Origin: Doryteuthis pealeii
Taxonomy: Eukaryota > Mollusca > Cephalopoda > Myopsida > Loliginidae
Length of the DNA: 64,000 nt
NCBI GenBank assembly: GCA_023376005.1
Contig: CM042152.1
Location: 79,592,417 to 79,656,416, forward strand
Direction of reading: 5' to 3'
Positions within the stretch are counted from its first letter, which is position 1, and every line of letters starts with the position of its first letter. Under the pieces are notes generated by a model, which saw nothing but the letters and a program-made list of their open reading frames with translations, was not told the DNA's origin and ran no database searches. Positions 10,540-20,940 of this stretch are shown one piece after another. A program made the translations under genes and the position numbers.

Positions 10540-10870
10540 CCCTTTGAGACCTAATCACAGCTTGATCTCTCCATACTCATCCTGTCGCAATATGGCCGGT
10601 TTCCAAAGAGCTCGTAATCCGAGCTAAACCAATGGACAGGCTGCAAAAAAAAAAGGAAAAAAACAATAAGGAAGATCCACAATGGACAAAACAACTGATT
10701 TTGGATGGGGACCGGTGGAGTGATCGCGATACGTAGGGCGCAAATGGAAGACAAAATAAAGAGGATATAAAGGAAATAAAGAGTGCGCATGCGCCGAATA
10801 GTGAAGAATTTAAGTTGTTTGGGATCCAGCCGAGGTAAATGACGAAATGTGGCTTATCTCTTGTCTGACA
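10540..10870. promoter_or_regulatory. Possible promoter-like block with NRF1-type palindrome
   Basis: GTGCGCATGCGC at 10786-10797 matches the palindromic NRF1 consensus (YGCGCAYGCGCR) known from animal housekeeping promoters. The block around it is less AT-rich and has more CpG (GATCGCGATACG, ATATGGCCGG) than its surroundings. On the plus strand GCCGAGGTAAATG at about 10830 would serve as a splice donor. No TATA box or coding exon is attached, so this is only a candidate. Confidence 0.25.
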
Positions 10871-10884
10871 ATTGAGGTTTGTAT

Positions 10885-11255
10885 AGTTAGGGCGGATTAA
10901 AAGTTTAGCAGGAAAAAAGATTTGGCTTAAGAAGAAGAAGAAGATGGCTAGACTTAAAATAGAATTATACAAAGGAGAAAACTTGATGAGGGGGAAAAAG
11001 GATGATGGGAGAACTGGGATGTGAAAGTTGATGATGGGATGTAAAGCAAAACAGGATTTACAATTAAGTGATAAAGGAAGAAAACAAGTGTGAGAAAAAA
11101 GGTCGATATTAAGAAACGTAAGAGGTAAAAATGATGAAGAATAAAACTAAAAAGAAAACGGAGATGAGAAGGATGTAGAAATAGGAAAGAAATTAAGAAA
11201 GAAAAAAGAAAATAAAATAAGAATAGAGAAGGAAGCATGAAGAAAGAAAGAACAA
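10885..11255. repeat. Purine-rich tract about 370 bases long
   Basis: The plus strand is strongly biased to A and G (GAAGAAGAAGAAGATGG, GGGGGAAAAAGG, then GAAAGAAAAAAGAAA words) over several hundred bases without being a simple tandem repeat. The 120-residue minus-strand frame rich in F, L and S is its low-complexity complement. Such strand bias can form triplex DNA. No gene is evident. Confidence 0.6.
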
Positions 11256-11274
11256 AAGGGTCTCTGGTTGTTGG

Positions 11275-11905
11275 TGGTGGTGGTTGGTTGGTTGGTTCAA
11301 TTTTACGGCGTGTCAACCCTTTGGATTTATTTTATCCTGAAGACGTTTTGTTTTATTCATTCTTGATGGCACTCAATTTTCTTTTAAACTCAATTTTTAA
11401 ACATATTTTTAAACTCATTTTTTTTATTTAACCCAGAGATGGGACGCTAACAGGTACTACCGTTCCGGCTCAGAGTGGACCTGAGAGTTATAGTGATGAA
11501 CAGGAACTCCACATTCCCCAGAGATTCAGAATTAGAACTTCACCATCAGTGTTTAAAGTCATAACCAGGACATTAAGACCCTCAGCCACGCCTTCTAGCA
11601 AATATATGATAAAAAAAGATTAGGAGATTTGCCATAAGAGCAATATTTCTAGGGACAATCATATAGGTGCTAGGGATTAACATGACTAGACGATTAATTC
11701 TGAGGAGGCCTTTTCAACAGTCCGTTTAGCCTAAGTAAGGGTCAAAGTGGAGTGTTGCATGTCATGGACTGCTCAACCACCAGAGTTCCGTCCTTAAGCA
11801 TCACTGGTTGCCATCCCACAGATGCAATCGGTGTATTCTACAACCCCAGCGACAGGCCAGAACATTTCAGGGAGAGGGGTGTGAACTTTAGTATATAGAT
11901 TATCA
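11275..11905 (+). repeat. G-element, near full length
   Basis: The copy begins with GGTTGGTTGGTTGGTT and TTTTACGGCGTGTCAACCC, then has the core AGATGGGACGCTAACAGGTA, GGCTCAGAGTGGACCTGAG, CTCCACATTCCCCAGAGATT, GACCCTCAGCCACGCCTTCT, CAATCATATAGGTGCTAGGG, GTTGCATGTCATGGACTGC and GGTTCCGTCC-type bases up to the notch near 11905. It is one of the longest copies here and a reference for the shorter ones. There is no open frame and no tRNA-like head that I can defend. Confidence 0.8.
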
Positions 11906-12199
11906 CTCATGCACAAGTCCACCCCAATTATTTTATATTATATTCTAATAAAAAAGTTAATTTCAACAAAACCTAAAATTTTTAGAATCAGGATTTTACT
12001 ATTTTAAATGGATCATTATAAAAAAAACGGATATCATTAGCTATTAATTCTTAACCCAATATGCAGCATTGAATCTCTACAAACAACAAAAAAATGATTA
12101 TTTTGGTAGACCAAAAATGATTACAACCATTTCATATTTTTTATGCAATTTTATTTTTGATTACACAGTTTAAATATTGAGCAGATTAGTAATAACTAA

Positions 12200-12480
12200 T
12201 TTATAAAGGTCTAGTAGAGCTACCTGGCGTTTCCCGGAATTTAAAAAGTTTAAAATAAAATCTCTTATCTATGTTATATAGTTGTTGTTGGTATCCCTCC
12301 GTCTGCGAAAGACGATGGAGTAGTATCCACATTTTTTTAAAACTGCGTAGCCTAGGCGGGTTGATATGGAGGATGTCCTGTTGTCTAAGCAGCATTCCCC
12401 CCTCTCCACACTGCTGCTGTGGTCCAAAGGAAAGGTAAGAGACGAATGCAATTTGGCAACGGCAGTGTCGCAACAGTTGC
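12200..12480. other. GC-richer block with donor-like site, unidentified
   Basis: Within AT-rich surroundings this block is conspicuously GC-richer (GTATCCCTCCGTCTGCGAAA, GACGATGGAGTAGT, CACACTGCTGCTGTGGTCC). Short open frames exist on both strands. On the plus strand AAAGGAAAGGTAAGAG (about 12425-12440) is a strong splice-donor match. I do not recognise a protein in either frame, and a dispersed repeat is as likely as an exon. Confidence 0.3.
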
Positions 12481-12483
12481 TGT

Positions 12484-12651
12484 GTAACGCTGAAGTTCAG
12501 CGTTACGCCATCTTAGGGACTCTGGCTCCAGATTTGTTTTTTGGTGTTTACTCATTATATATATATATATATATATAATATATAATATATATATATTATA
12601 ACATAGAGTAAAAACCCAAAAACAAATCTGGAGCCAGAGTACCTAAGATGG
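12484..12651. repeat. Palindrome and hairpin around an AT run
   Basis: GTAACGCTGAA and TTCAGCGTTAC (12484-12506) form a near-perfect 11-base hairpin with a one-base loop. The following bases 12507-12555, including TGGCTCCAGATTTGTTTTTT and GTTTACTC, are reverse-complemented at about 12604-12651 (GAGTAAAAAC, AACAAATCTGGAGCCAGA, AGATGGTGTAA). The loop is mostly (AT)n. Two head-to-head repeat ends separated by a microsatellite would explain this. Confidence 0.75.
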
Positions 12652-12653
12652 TG

Positions 12654-12654
<1 letters not shown>

Positions 12655-12696
<42 letters not shown>

Positions 12697-12725
12697 CTGT
12701 GTGTGTGTGTGTGTGTGTGTACGTG
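12655..12725. repeat. (AT)n-(GT)n compound microsatellite
   Basis: AT dinucleotides to about 12684 are followed by GT dinucleotides with one CT interruption to about 12720. Confidence 0.85.
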
Positions 12726-13264
12726 CGGAAGTGACAGAGATGATGAGAAATAATTGTTATGAATACAGAATTTGAACCTCATGGATGCATCTCAATTGAG
12801 ACAAAATATTTTATTTTTAGATCCAATACATCTGAACAAAATTATTCTGTGAAAAAATAAACGAAAACAAAAGTGTCGATATGTCCATTCATGCTCCAAG
12901 GAGGAAGTGAAATCATCTCTTATGTTCTCTTTAAAAAATACGGTTGTATAATCCTTAGACATGAAAGTGATACAAACCGGATTTTGTCTCTTTTCTGTGC
13001 ATGCACGTTCTACCATCTCCTCTCTCTGAATCTCCTGAGCATCGATCAAGTGACGCGTGAGAATTTTGCTTTTACAGATTTCCTTCTTTCATAAAAGCAA
13101 ATAAAACTATTTGATACTTTTTATTTATTTATTATTGTTGCCCTTTTTTTGCTACCTTAGCATCCCGAGTCAATACTTTTCTTTTTCTATTGATGATATT
13201 GGATGCCTAGTTTTACCCCATCTTGTTATTGTTTCTTTTTATCTAATTTTCCTTCCAAACCAAA

Positions 13265-13435
13265 AATAACAATGTCCTGGGTAGGATGTTGAACTGCATC
13301 TTGCGGCGACGTTCCGATTCAGGAACTCTGAGGAATATGGAGTGCCAATTTATCCCCATTACTTCCAGGTCCACTCTGACCTGGAGTGGTAGTACCTATT
13401 AGAGTCCCACCTATGGGTTAAATAGATAAAAACGA
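13265..13435 (-). repeat. G-element fragment
   Basis: In reverse it carries CTGAGGAATATGGAGTGCC, TTACTTCCAGGTCCACTCTG, ACCTGGAGTGGTAGTACC and AGAGTCCCACCTATGGGTTA, the same words as the full copies at 24915 and 47240. Confidence 0.75.
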
Positions 13436-13537
13436 GTATTAAAAATGTGTTTAAAAATTAGAACATAAAAAATAATGAATAACTCAAAATGTCTTCGGCA
13501 GAAAATAACTCAACAAGGGTTGAAATTCCGTAAAAAT

Positions 13538-13586
13538 AACCAACCAACCAACCAACCAACCAAGCTAACCAACCAATCAACCAAAA
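13538..13586. repeat. (CCAA)n microsatellite
   Basis: ACCAACCAACCAACC units with one GCTA interruption. The complementary GGTT run sits at the edge of several G-elements (11275, 47245), so this may be a decayed element boundary. Confidence 0.75.
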
Positions 13587-13641
13587 ATAACAGAATTGTA
13601 TCATTTCTAGATTAGCATTATGCAATCAGAACACATGTATA

Positions 13642-13972
13642 TACAGTGATACCCTGATTTACGAGTTCAATTCGATTTGCTCGTATTCAATTTCCTGTAT
13701 ATCAAATTCCTCGTTATATCAATTCAGTTTTCCCCATTGCAATAAACTGAAATGTCATTAATCCGTTCCATCCCCTAAAAATCACCCCCAATTTCTGGGT
13801 TTTTTTTAATAAGAAAAAAAGCATTGAATTGTATAAAAATAACATAAAGCGTATTTGAAGCTCGTTCGTATTCTCAAATTTTAGATCTCAACACAAAGCA
13901 AAAACATCAACCGAGTGATAACTTCGTATCTGGAAAAAAATTGGGACACTTGTAAGTCAGGGAAACACTATA
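13642..13972. mobile_element. Pogo/Tigger-like miniature element
   Basis: The left end CAGTGATACCCTGATTTACG is preceded by TA. It is mirrored by the right end, ACTTGTAAGTCAGGGAAACA followed by CTATA. The 330-base interior has no reading frame. A related end, CTCGTAAGTCAAGGCAGCAC at about 14330-14349, could be the true right end of a longer element or a second insertion. TA flanks and the CAGTG start fit the pogo/Tigger branch of Tc1/mariner. The assignment rests on the ends only. Confidence 0.55.
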
Positions 13973-14294
13973 TACACTTTTAAATCTCATATTGATCACC
14001 ATCGGATAGCACTACCCATCGCTCAATATGCTTATTGTAAAAATTTACTCATGAATTTGTTCTTAAATCTAAAATGTTTTATTGTTTAACTCATCGTATA
14101 ATAATGAAGGAAACGCGTGTCTTTAGGAATATTCTGAAATAAAACGACTTTTTAAAAATTGTCTTTATAGCAAACAACCTGTACTTTTTTGTCTCTAGTG
14201 GCCCATTTTAATTCAGGGTAAGAAATACCACCCCTGAATTCGTCGTAAAATTCAACCCTAGAAAGGTTTTGTTTGATCTTTTTGTACAGAGTAG

Positions 14295-14352
14295 CAGCTC
14301 GTAACTCAGAAATCTTGTACGTTGGAAAACTCGTAAGTCAAGGCAGCACCCG
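14295..14352. mobile_element. Second pogo-like terminal repeat
   Basis: AGCTCGTAACTCAGAAATC and CTCGTAAGTCAAGGCAGCAC repeat the inner and outer parts of the terminus seen at 13930-13968. It either closes a longer composite element starting at 13644 or marks an independent relic. Confidence 0.45.
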
Positions 14353-15120
14353 TGCTTTTAAACACAATTAAGACTGGGAATTTGTCTTACTAGACAGTTT
14401 GCATGTCTGCGAATGATTAGATTCTGAAAGGTGTATTGCAGCACAGATAATCCCCACGGGGACAGGGTTCTTTCGAATTGTTGCGGCAGACTAAAACTAA
14501 TCGGTTGTGAGACGCATTAAATTAGTTGTCTCAAGGAAGTAACTCTACTGTTTAAATGGAGTCAGTGTTTGAATATAGTGCTTTCCTGTTGATCAGTGAA
14601 TTCAACAGTTAGAAAGTTTAATTTCCTTATATTTCTAGATAATACATATTTTTGATTTTAAAATAAGAAATATTACTATCATTATGATTGTTTTTTTAAC
14701 TTTTTTTTAGAATTAAAATGCGAACATTGCAACTATTTTCATTAAAAAAAACAAATTTTTTAAAGTTAATTAATAATGTGATACAATAATCAAATTTTGA
14801 GAGTTAAAAACAGGAACAGTATACAACTATATTTTTAGAGTTTGAATAGTAATATCGTACAGAACCAAGTTTTACAGCTAAAAACGTAAGTATTACACGA
14901 TAAATCTAAAAAACATATTTCTTAGGAAACTGATTAAAAATGAGTTGTTAAATAATATGACTGCATTTTAAAAAAAATAATCACATTCCACGAAATGTAT
15001 TATGCGCTTTTTCGAGTTAACAGAAAACAATGGAAATTATAAAAGTAATTGGTAATTTGCTTGAAGCATTTGTTAAGTATGTATAATATATTAATAATTT
15101 GCAGGCAAATACAATGTGTA
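14353..15120. other. No recognisable gene or repeat family
   Basis: AT-rich sequence (mostly A and T after 14600) with no frames of note and no copy of the named families. Confidence 0.5.
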
Positions 15121-15159
15121 TGAAAAATAAAAACAAAAAGATGTTGGTTTTTGTCTTTA

Positions 15160-15192
15160 TCGATTTCGAAGCATAAACTTCATCATCAGAGG
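15160..15192 (-). other. CTGANGA-hairpin-GAAA motif, locus 3
   Basis: On the minus strand CTGATGA (15189-15183), one T, GAAG, a six-base loop, CTTC, then GAAA (15167-15164). Every position fits the grammar seen at the other loci with no mismatch. ATAAAG follows within a few bases. Confidence 0.55.
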
Positions 15193-15386
15193 TTCGTATC
15201 AGAAATGGACGTGATTACGTTTATTATTAACATATGGAAATATGTTTATCAAAGTAATATCATCAATAAAACAGTCAGAATAAGTGAAAGGCATAAGACG
15301 GAACTAATTAGATGTAACTGAAGTTCATTCTTGAAACTTATTATATATTTGTTTTTATTTAATGATGTGGCATTAGATAATTGTGT

Positions 15387-15406
15387 CACACACACACACA
15401 CACACA
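15387..15406. repeat. (CA)n microsatellite
   Basis: Ten CA units between unique sequences. Confidence 0.8.
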
Positions 15407-15467
15407 AAGAATATTTTGGACAGCATGGAATTGGTGAATGATTCCACCAAAGGTTCTTTCACTAGAA

Positions 15468-15501
15468 CTTTTCAAGCACTACTTTTGTGCCATCGTCAGG
15501 T
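15468..15501 (-). other. CTGANGA-type motif, imperfect, locus 4
   Basis: On the minus strand CTGACGA (15499-15493), then T, a hairpin with GCAC pairing GTGC, two extra bases and GAAA (15473-15470). It is like the other loci but less regular. Confidence 0.4.
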
Positions 15502-15759
15502 GTAGAGTAGAGAGATTTTGGTTCTTTTTTAAACAAACAGAGTAGCAGTAGGAGTAAGTAGGAGGAGGGATTCACAGATATAGAAATGTTATGGGGAATA
15601 GGGGTGAGGAGAATTGATGGGAAAATATAGGACATTTAAGAAATAGATTGCTGTATCTAAAGTATTTGAAGTTGGGTTTTTTGGGGTTTTTTCCTTTAAA
15701 AAATATTGAAAAGAAACCCTTGCTTTTCAACCTCACGACTCCAACTCTAAGCCTGGTTT

Positions 15760-15805
15760 TTATATATATATTATATATATATATACACACACACACACAC
15801 ATTGA
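15760..15805. repeat. (AT)n-(CA)n microsatellite
   Basis: AT dinucleotides followed by about ten CA units. Confidence 0.8.
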
Positions 15806-16254
15806 TAAATAAACCAAGAAATTTTCCCTTAATAACATTTTGAAAAAAAAAGCACGTCGACTTGAACTTACCTTATTCAGTTTCCCAAGGGCAAAATAAG
15901 ATCAGGCCATTCACTGGTTGTCTCAAAACTTTTCAGGGCTTTATCTACCTGAGAGATATACGAGCGATACTTTTGAATCGCTCAGGAGTTCACACTCCTC
16001 CACTGTTAGCATACTCATGATGCTATCTTCTTATGATCTGCAAAGAAAAGACAACAAAAAAAAAAATGTCAAATAGAAATTTTGAAAATTCATGAAATAT
16101 GAACACACTGTATATGCAATGAGAGAAAGAACAAAAATGTTTCTATTTTTATAGATTTCCTAATTAGAAAAACAGTGCAACTGTAACACTAAAAGATTCT
16201 TCATACCTTGGATGTATATTTTGAGGCAATAATGCAGGTAGGTACAAGTATGAA

Positions 16255-16564
16255 ATATATGAATATATATATGCGTATAAGTATGTATATGCATGTGAGT
16301 GGTTGTTTTGTTTTACGGCATATCAACCCTTTCCAGGTCATTTAATGCTGAATCAAGTCATTTTTTGATATTCAGTATTTACAGTACCTGCTGTTACTTA
16401 AGATATTCCCATCTAAGTATTGAACAAACTCATCGCTGCTTAACTTGGGTGATTTAGCAGAAACCGGTGCTTTCAGTGTGACTTGACCATAAGCCATTTA
16501 TGGAAGTGAGATCATATCTATATAGGTGTGTGTAGGAATAGGTAACATGTATGTGTGTATATTG

Positions 16565-16599
<35 letters not shown>

Positions 16600-16600
16600 G
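16255..16600. repeat. G-element edge fragment and (GT)n
   Basis: TTTTGTTTTACGGCATATCAACC at 16305-16328 and GGTCATTTAATGCTGAATCA are the 5' module seen at the start of G-elements, here without the rest. A (GT)n run of about 35 bases lies at 16563-16597. Confidence 0.65.
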
Positions 16601-16689
16601 CAATATCAAAGAATAGCTAAACAAATTTGGAAGGTTGGCAGATTTTGAAAGATGATAAAAATAGAGAAGGATATCTCAATGGGGATAAA

Positions 16690-16748
16690 GGGTTTGTTTT
16701 GTTGTTTTTTTTTTGTTTTGTTTTTTTTTTTTTGGGGGGGGGGGGTTA
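16690..16748. repeat. T-rich run ending in about 13 G
   Basis: GTTTTGTTGTTTTTTTTTTG-type sequence is followed by a G homopolymer at about 16733-16745. Long G runs also occur, as G or C, at 23700, 24260, 28220, 35488 and 63590. Confidence 0.8.
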
Positions 16749-17697
16749 ATGTCCATAATAAAACAGAAGCTAGTTATGGTAAAGTGAGTAGCCAATGACA
16801 TAATTTTCTAAAGTACTTTAGTTCCGGGGGGGTGGGGCATACAAGAAAAGTAATATTGTATAAAAACAATGAAATAGAATGTAATGAGTCATTTGGTATA
16901 ATAAATACTGATACCAAAAACTAGACCTTTTACTTGCACCATTGTTTGAGAAAAATACATCAAAGATCATCTAAAATTCACCAAAAATCCTTGTTTTTCG
17001 CAAAATTTAGCCTAGAAATTGGTTAGAAAATTTAGCAATTTCAATATTTAAAATAGAAAAGGTTATCATTTTAAGCGAAAACAAATAAAATATAATTAGA
17101 ATTCAAATTGAAAATATACCACCCACCACCACTGATATGCTGATTTTTACCTAATAATTAGGCTGTAAAACTGTGATAACATTTTTTAAAATATTGAAAT
17201 CTATTTCCTTAATGAGAGGCCAAAGTTTAAAGAAAAATATTTTGTGTGGTAATTTTTTCATATTTTCCAACTTTCACCACATTGGAGACATTACAGTTCC
17301 AAAATAATCTACCCTACTGTCTATGCAATGAGTGTCAAATTTTTGATAAAGACTTTTGTATAAAAGCCAGATAAACATGTTAGCTATTTAATCAATAAAA
17401 AAACAGGAAGCAGAATGAAATGAAAATATTCTGAATTAAGGAAAACTATGTAATTCTTCTTTAAGATTCTATTTTTATTTTGATGAAATGAAAAAAAAAT
17501 ATTCTAAAAAAATGACTTCAAAAACTTGTTTCATTATTTTTTTTATACTGTTTAGTATTTTTTTTAATGAAAAAGTTATTTCAATTTATTTTTATATATA
17601 TATAAGCAATCTAGTCTTTTCTAATAGTATCAATTATTTTAATCTCATTCATAAAATAAGTTTTCAATTAGTAATGGAATTATTTTAACATTTGCTT
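16749..17697. other. No recognisable gene
   Basis: Very AT-rich sequence. The 66-residue frame at 17488-17688 is rich in F, I, S and N and shows no motif. This stretch is the inner neighbour of the right arm of inverted repeat 1. Confidence 0.5.
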
Positions 17698-18479
17698 GGA
17701 GCACATCAAAATGTTGGTAAATAGCTGAGCAATGTATTGAACAGCTGACAATATTTAGTGTCTATTTCTAATTATCAAATATATTCTTTTTTTTTTTTTT
17801 TAAAGAGTTGCATAAATATTAATATTAATGGTATAACATATTTCATTATTCCATGCCTGCTGGATTGGCTCTTGGACAAAATGGCCAAAGTATATTTCAC
17901 CAATGGTCATTTGACCAAACATGTGGCTGATAGACATTTCACTGAAAAATTTAAAAAATGTTGATTTTTATGTTATCTTATCAAAATTATTCTAAAATTT
18001 TAAATGGTCTTATATTTATTATTTTAGAAATTAGAATCATTTTTTGGGTAAGTATTAAAAAAATGTTTGTATATAAAAAATTTTAAAAAACAAACATTTG
18101 TGAAATGATAAATTAAAAGACTAATCTTTTTAAAAAAAAAAAAATAATAATACTAATTTCTTTATCAAAAAAATTTTTAGAAATAATTTAAATGTATTCT
18201 GTTTTCCCTCCAAATATATATTTTAAATATTACAACTCTTTTTAGGTTAAAAAAAGATTAATGAATTTGTCAATGGTCAAATTTTGATGAAGTGTCTCTC
18301 AACCACATGTCCATAATTATTTCTATTTAATAAAAGCCATTTGTTTGCATTCACTTAGATGGTTTCAAGTTAGAGAAAAATAATCCTCAGTAAATGATTT
18401 ATAGCTTCAAGTTACTATACTTAATACAAATAAAAGTACAGTTATATGATATAAAGTATTTCTATGAAATACAAATCCT

Positions 18480-18705
18480 TTTTAAACAGATCTATTTGAC
18501 CCATAGATAGGACTCTAACAGATACAACCACTCCGAGTTATAGTGAACCTGGGAGTAATGGCAAAGGAGTACTCCACACACCCCAGATCTCCAGAACTGG
18601 AGCCTCACCAGTTTAGTGTCATGCACAGGACACCCCTTTTTGAAGGTATCTTAATCCTCTGTAGGAGATCCAAATCAGCCTTACAGACAGAGTGATTTTT
18701 TTTTA
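18480..18705 (+). repeat. G-element fragment
   Basis: Contains GACCCATAGATAGGACTCTA, ACAGATACAACCACTCC, GTGAACCTGGGAGTAATGG, TACTCCACACACCCCAGATC and GGAGCCTCACCAGTTTAGTG. It pairs with 2895-3110. Confidence 0.8.
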
Positions 18706-18884
18706 AAATAGTAAAAAGTGAATAAAATGTTTTCCTTCCAAACTGCTTTAATGATTAATAAAAAAAAATTATTGCTTATCAAAACACAAAGAATAATTGG
18801 AAAAGGTTAATAAGGCAAATAATAATTTTTATATAAGAGAAGAATTTTCCGCCAAAATATTGATGACCAACCATTATGATAAGT

Positions 18885-19045
18885 ATGAGAAGGGGTGAGA
18901 GAGAGAGAAAAGAGAGATATAGAGAAAGAGAGAAAAAAACATTAGTCTAAGCATTATGGTAATAAGAGAGATATAGAAAGAAAGAAAGAGAGAGAGAGAA
19001 AGGAGAAAAAACAAAGAGAGAAAGAAAGGAGAAAAAGAAGGATAA
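18885..19045. repeat. Purine-rich GA/A tract
   Basis: GAGAGAGAGAAAAGAGAGAT-type sequence, the mirror of the pyrimidine tract at 2535-2710. Low complexity. Confidence 0.75.
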
Positions 19046-19659
19046 ACCATCCATAATAAAGTCCCTTTTTAACAATGTATATAAATGATGTAAGTAAAAA
19101 AACAAATCAGAAAAATAGTAATTATTCAAAATCTAACTCCACTGCTTATATTACACATACACACACACACATACGTACGTATACTTCATCCAAAATATGT
19201 TTTCAATGGCATTGCAATAAACATCATTAATAAATATTCAGCTTTAATTTGGCACTGACCCAAAATAATCAAGGAACTAGTGTTTTTAGAGCGGCAATCA
19301 AAGTAATGATTTGACATTTTAGGCATCTGGCCAGCCTACAAAATATTTAAATCACAAATTCATAAACTGGGTTTGCCTAATGAAAAACATGTTTGTAAAA
19401 ATCTGACCTTCAAAGTTGAATTTAGTTGCCTCCAATTACCAATTATATTAACTTTGGTGCAGAAAGAACTGAACAGTCTCGCCACAGTAACTATATTCTC
19501 ACTAGGTCTTTTTTCTATTACACAAATTACTTAAGGACATGTTACACAAGTAGTTCACTTCTAAAATGCATTTGCTTTCTAGATAAATACTCTTACTTAG
19601 AGCAAAGATTTTCTCCTTCTCCTTTTTCATTTGAATTAGTACATGCTTTACTTTAACAT

Positions 19660-20095
19660 CAAGGCCAGTTTAGCTCAGTAGGAAGAGTATCTGACTAGGA
19701 ACCACAAGGTTCCAAGTTCAATACCAGCCCTCACCAACTCAGCGCATGAGTAGCACAGCTTAAATCTTTGCAGTAAAGTGGGAAGCTGATGGTAAGTGTG
19801 GTTCTCCAGCTCAAATACAACAGAAAATTTCCCTAGTCTAGTGCTAGTGAAAAGGAGATAGACTCCCTCACTGTTCAGCTGATACCAACAAGAGACCACA
19901 AGGTTCTAGGTTTGATAATATCCATCACCAACTCAGCACATGGGTAGCACAGCTTGAATCTGTGCAGTAAAGTGGGGAGCTGATGGTAGGTGTGGCTCTC
20001 CAGCTCAAATGCGAAAGACAATCTCCCTGGTCTAGCGCTAGTGAAAAAAGAATAGGCTGTCTAGCTGATACTGACAATATGCCACTGTCTACTTT
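19660..20095 (+). repeat. Dimer of SINE-A copies
   Basis: The first copy has box A TTTAGCTCAGTAGGAAGAG, box B AAGGTTCCAAGTTCAATACC and the body words CACCAACTCAGCGCATGAGT, GTAAAGTGGGAAGCTGATGG and GTCTAGTGCTAGTGAAAAGG. The second copy (from about 19890) starts at box B (CAAGGTTCTAGGTTTGATAA) and lacks box A. The join inside ACTGTTCAGCTGATACCAAC indicates one SINE 3' end fused to a second truncated copy. Confidence 0.85.
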
Positions 20096-20339
20096 ATATA
20101 TTACTACTTTAACATCAACAATTTCCTATTCAGAAAAAAACAAACCATCCAATTATTAAAATTTGTTGGTAACTCAAACCCCAAATATTCAACATCTTCA
20201 GAGGAAAACACAAATCAATATACAATTATTTAATATATGAAATGTTTTATTTTAACATTGTAACAAAAAGGTTTCTGATCCCAAATTAAATTTATGCAAC
20301 AAACACACACAGACATATGAAATGAACATTATTATGAAA

Positions 20340-20442
20340 GTAGGTATTTACCCAACACAAGGTCACAAGTATGGGGCATACACTAGTAATGGATCTGCAA
20401 GACTAGCTTGCTAACCATTACACTATGATAGTATACTAATTC
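20340..20442 (-). repeat. SINE-D head fragment
   Basis: In reverse it contains GTAATGGTTAGCAAGCTAGT and CTTGCAGATCC, followed by TATGCCCCATACTTGTGACC. It mirrors 1138-1235. Confidence 0.65.
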
Positions 20443-20639
20443 ATTATGAATGTATATACGAGTAGATTAATTATTTCACTAACCTAAAATTAGCTGAATG
20501 TTTATCTGAAAGTTTCATAGTATAATGTCTGCTATATGATTAGTATTCCCCACTGAATTAAGTGCCTTGACAAAAGAAGTTATGCTGAGAAATAAATGTT
20601 TATGTAAAATAATACTTTTTTTTTTAAAAGATTGAAGAC

Positions 20640-20940
20640 TTATTTATGGATACCCAAACCCTCTGTCAAGGGAAAAATGTGACACAAAGTTTTTTAAAGA
20701 GGATTACAGCTGGTTTAATTCAGAGTTTTCCTTCTCCTAGAGTGGGTTACCTTACCAAGGCTAAAGAATACAGTCTGCCTTACTATTTTACCTATAGCTG
20801 AGAGTAGAACAGGTGGATTCATGCCTTTTCTCAAGGGCATTTGCATGAAGTGAAACACAAACAGCCTCATCCAGGATTTGATTCCATTTCCTATGGATGC
20901 ACTAAGTGCACCTCCAAGAAGTCTAAGTTCCATTTCCTAC
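20640..20940 (-). repeat. SINE-B copy
   Basis: Minus-strand body words: GGTAACCCACTCTAGGAGAA, TAAGGCAGACTGTATTCTTT, AAAGGCATGAATCCACCTG, AGTGCATCCATAGGAAATGG and CACAAACAGCCTC in reverse. The 72-residue frame over this copy is a SINE translation, not a gene. It mirrors 640-935. Confidence 0.8.

Noticed and set aside
10954..11316. 120-residue frame on the minus strand, and a 131-residue one at 10577-10972
   Set aside because: Composition is F, L, S, P and H driven by the purine/pyrimidine strand bias. The two frames overlap and neither shows a domain or splice context.
20715..20933. 72-residue minus-strand frame as a gene
   Set aside because: It coincides with a SINE-B copy.
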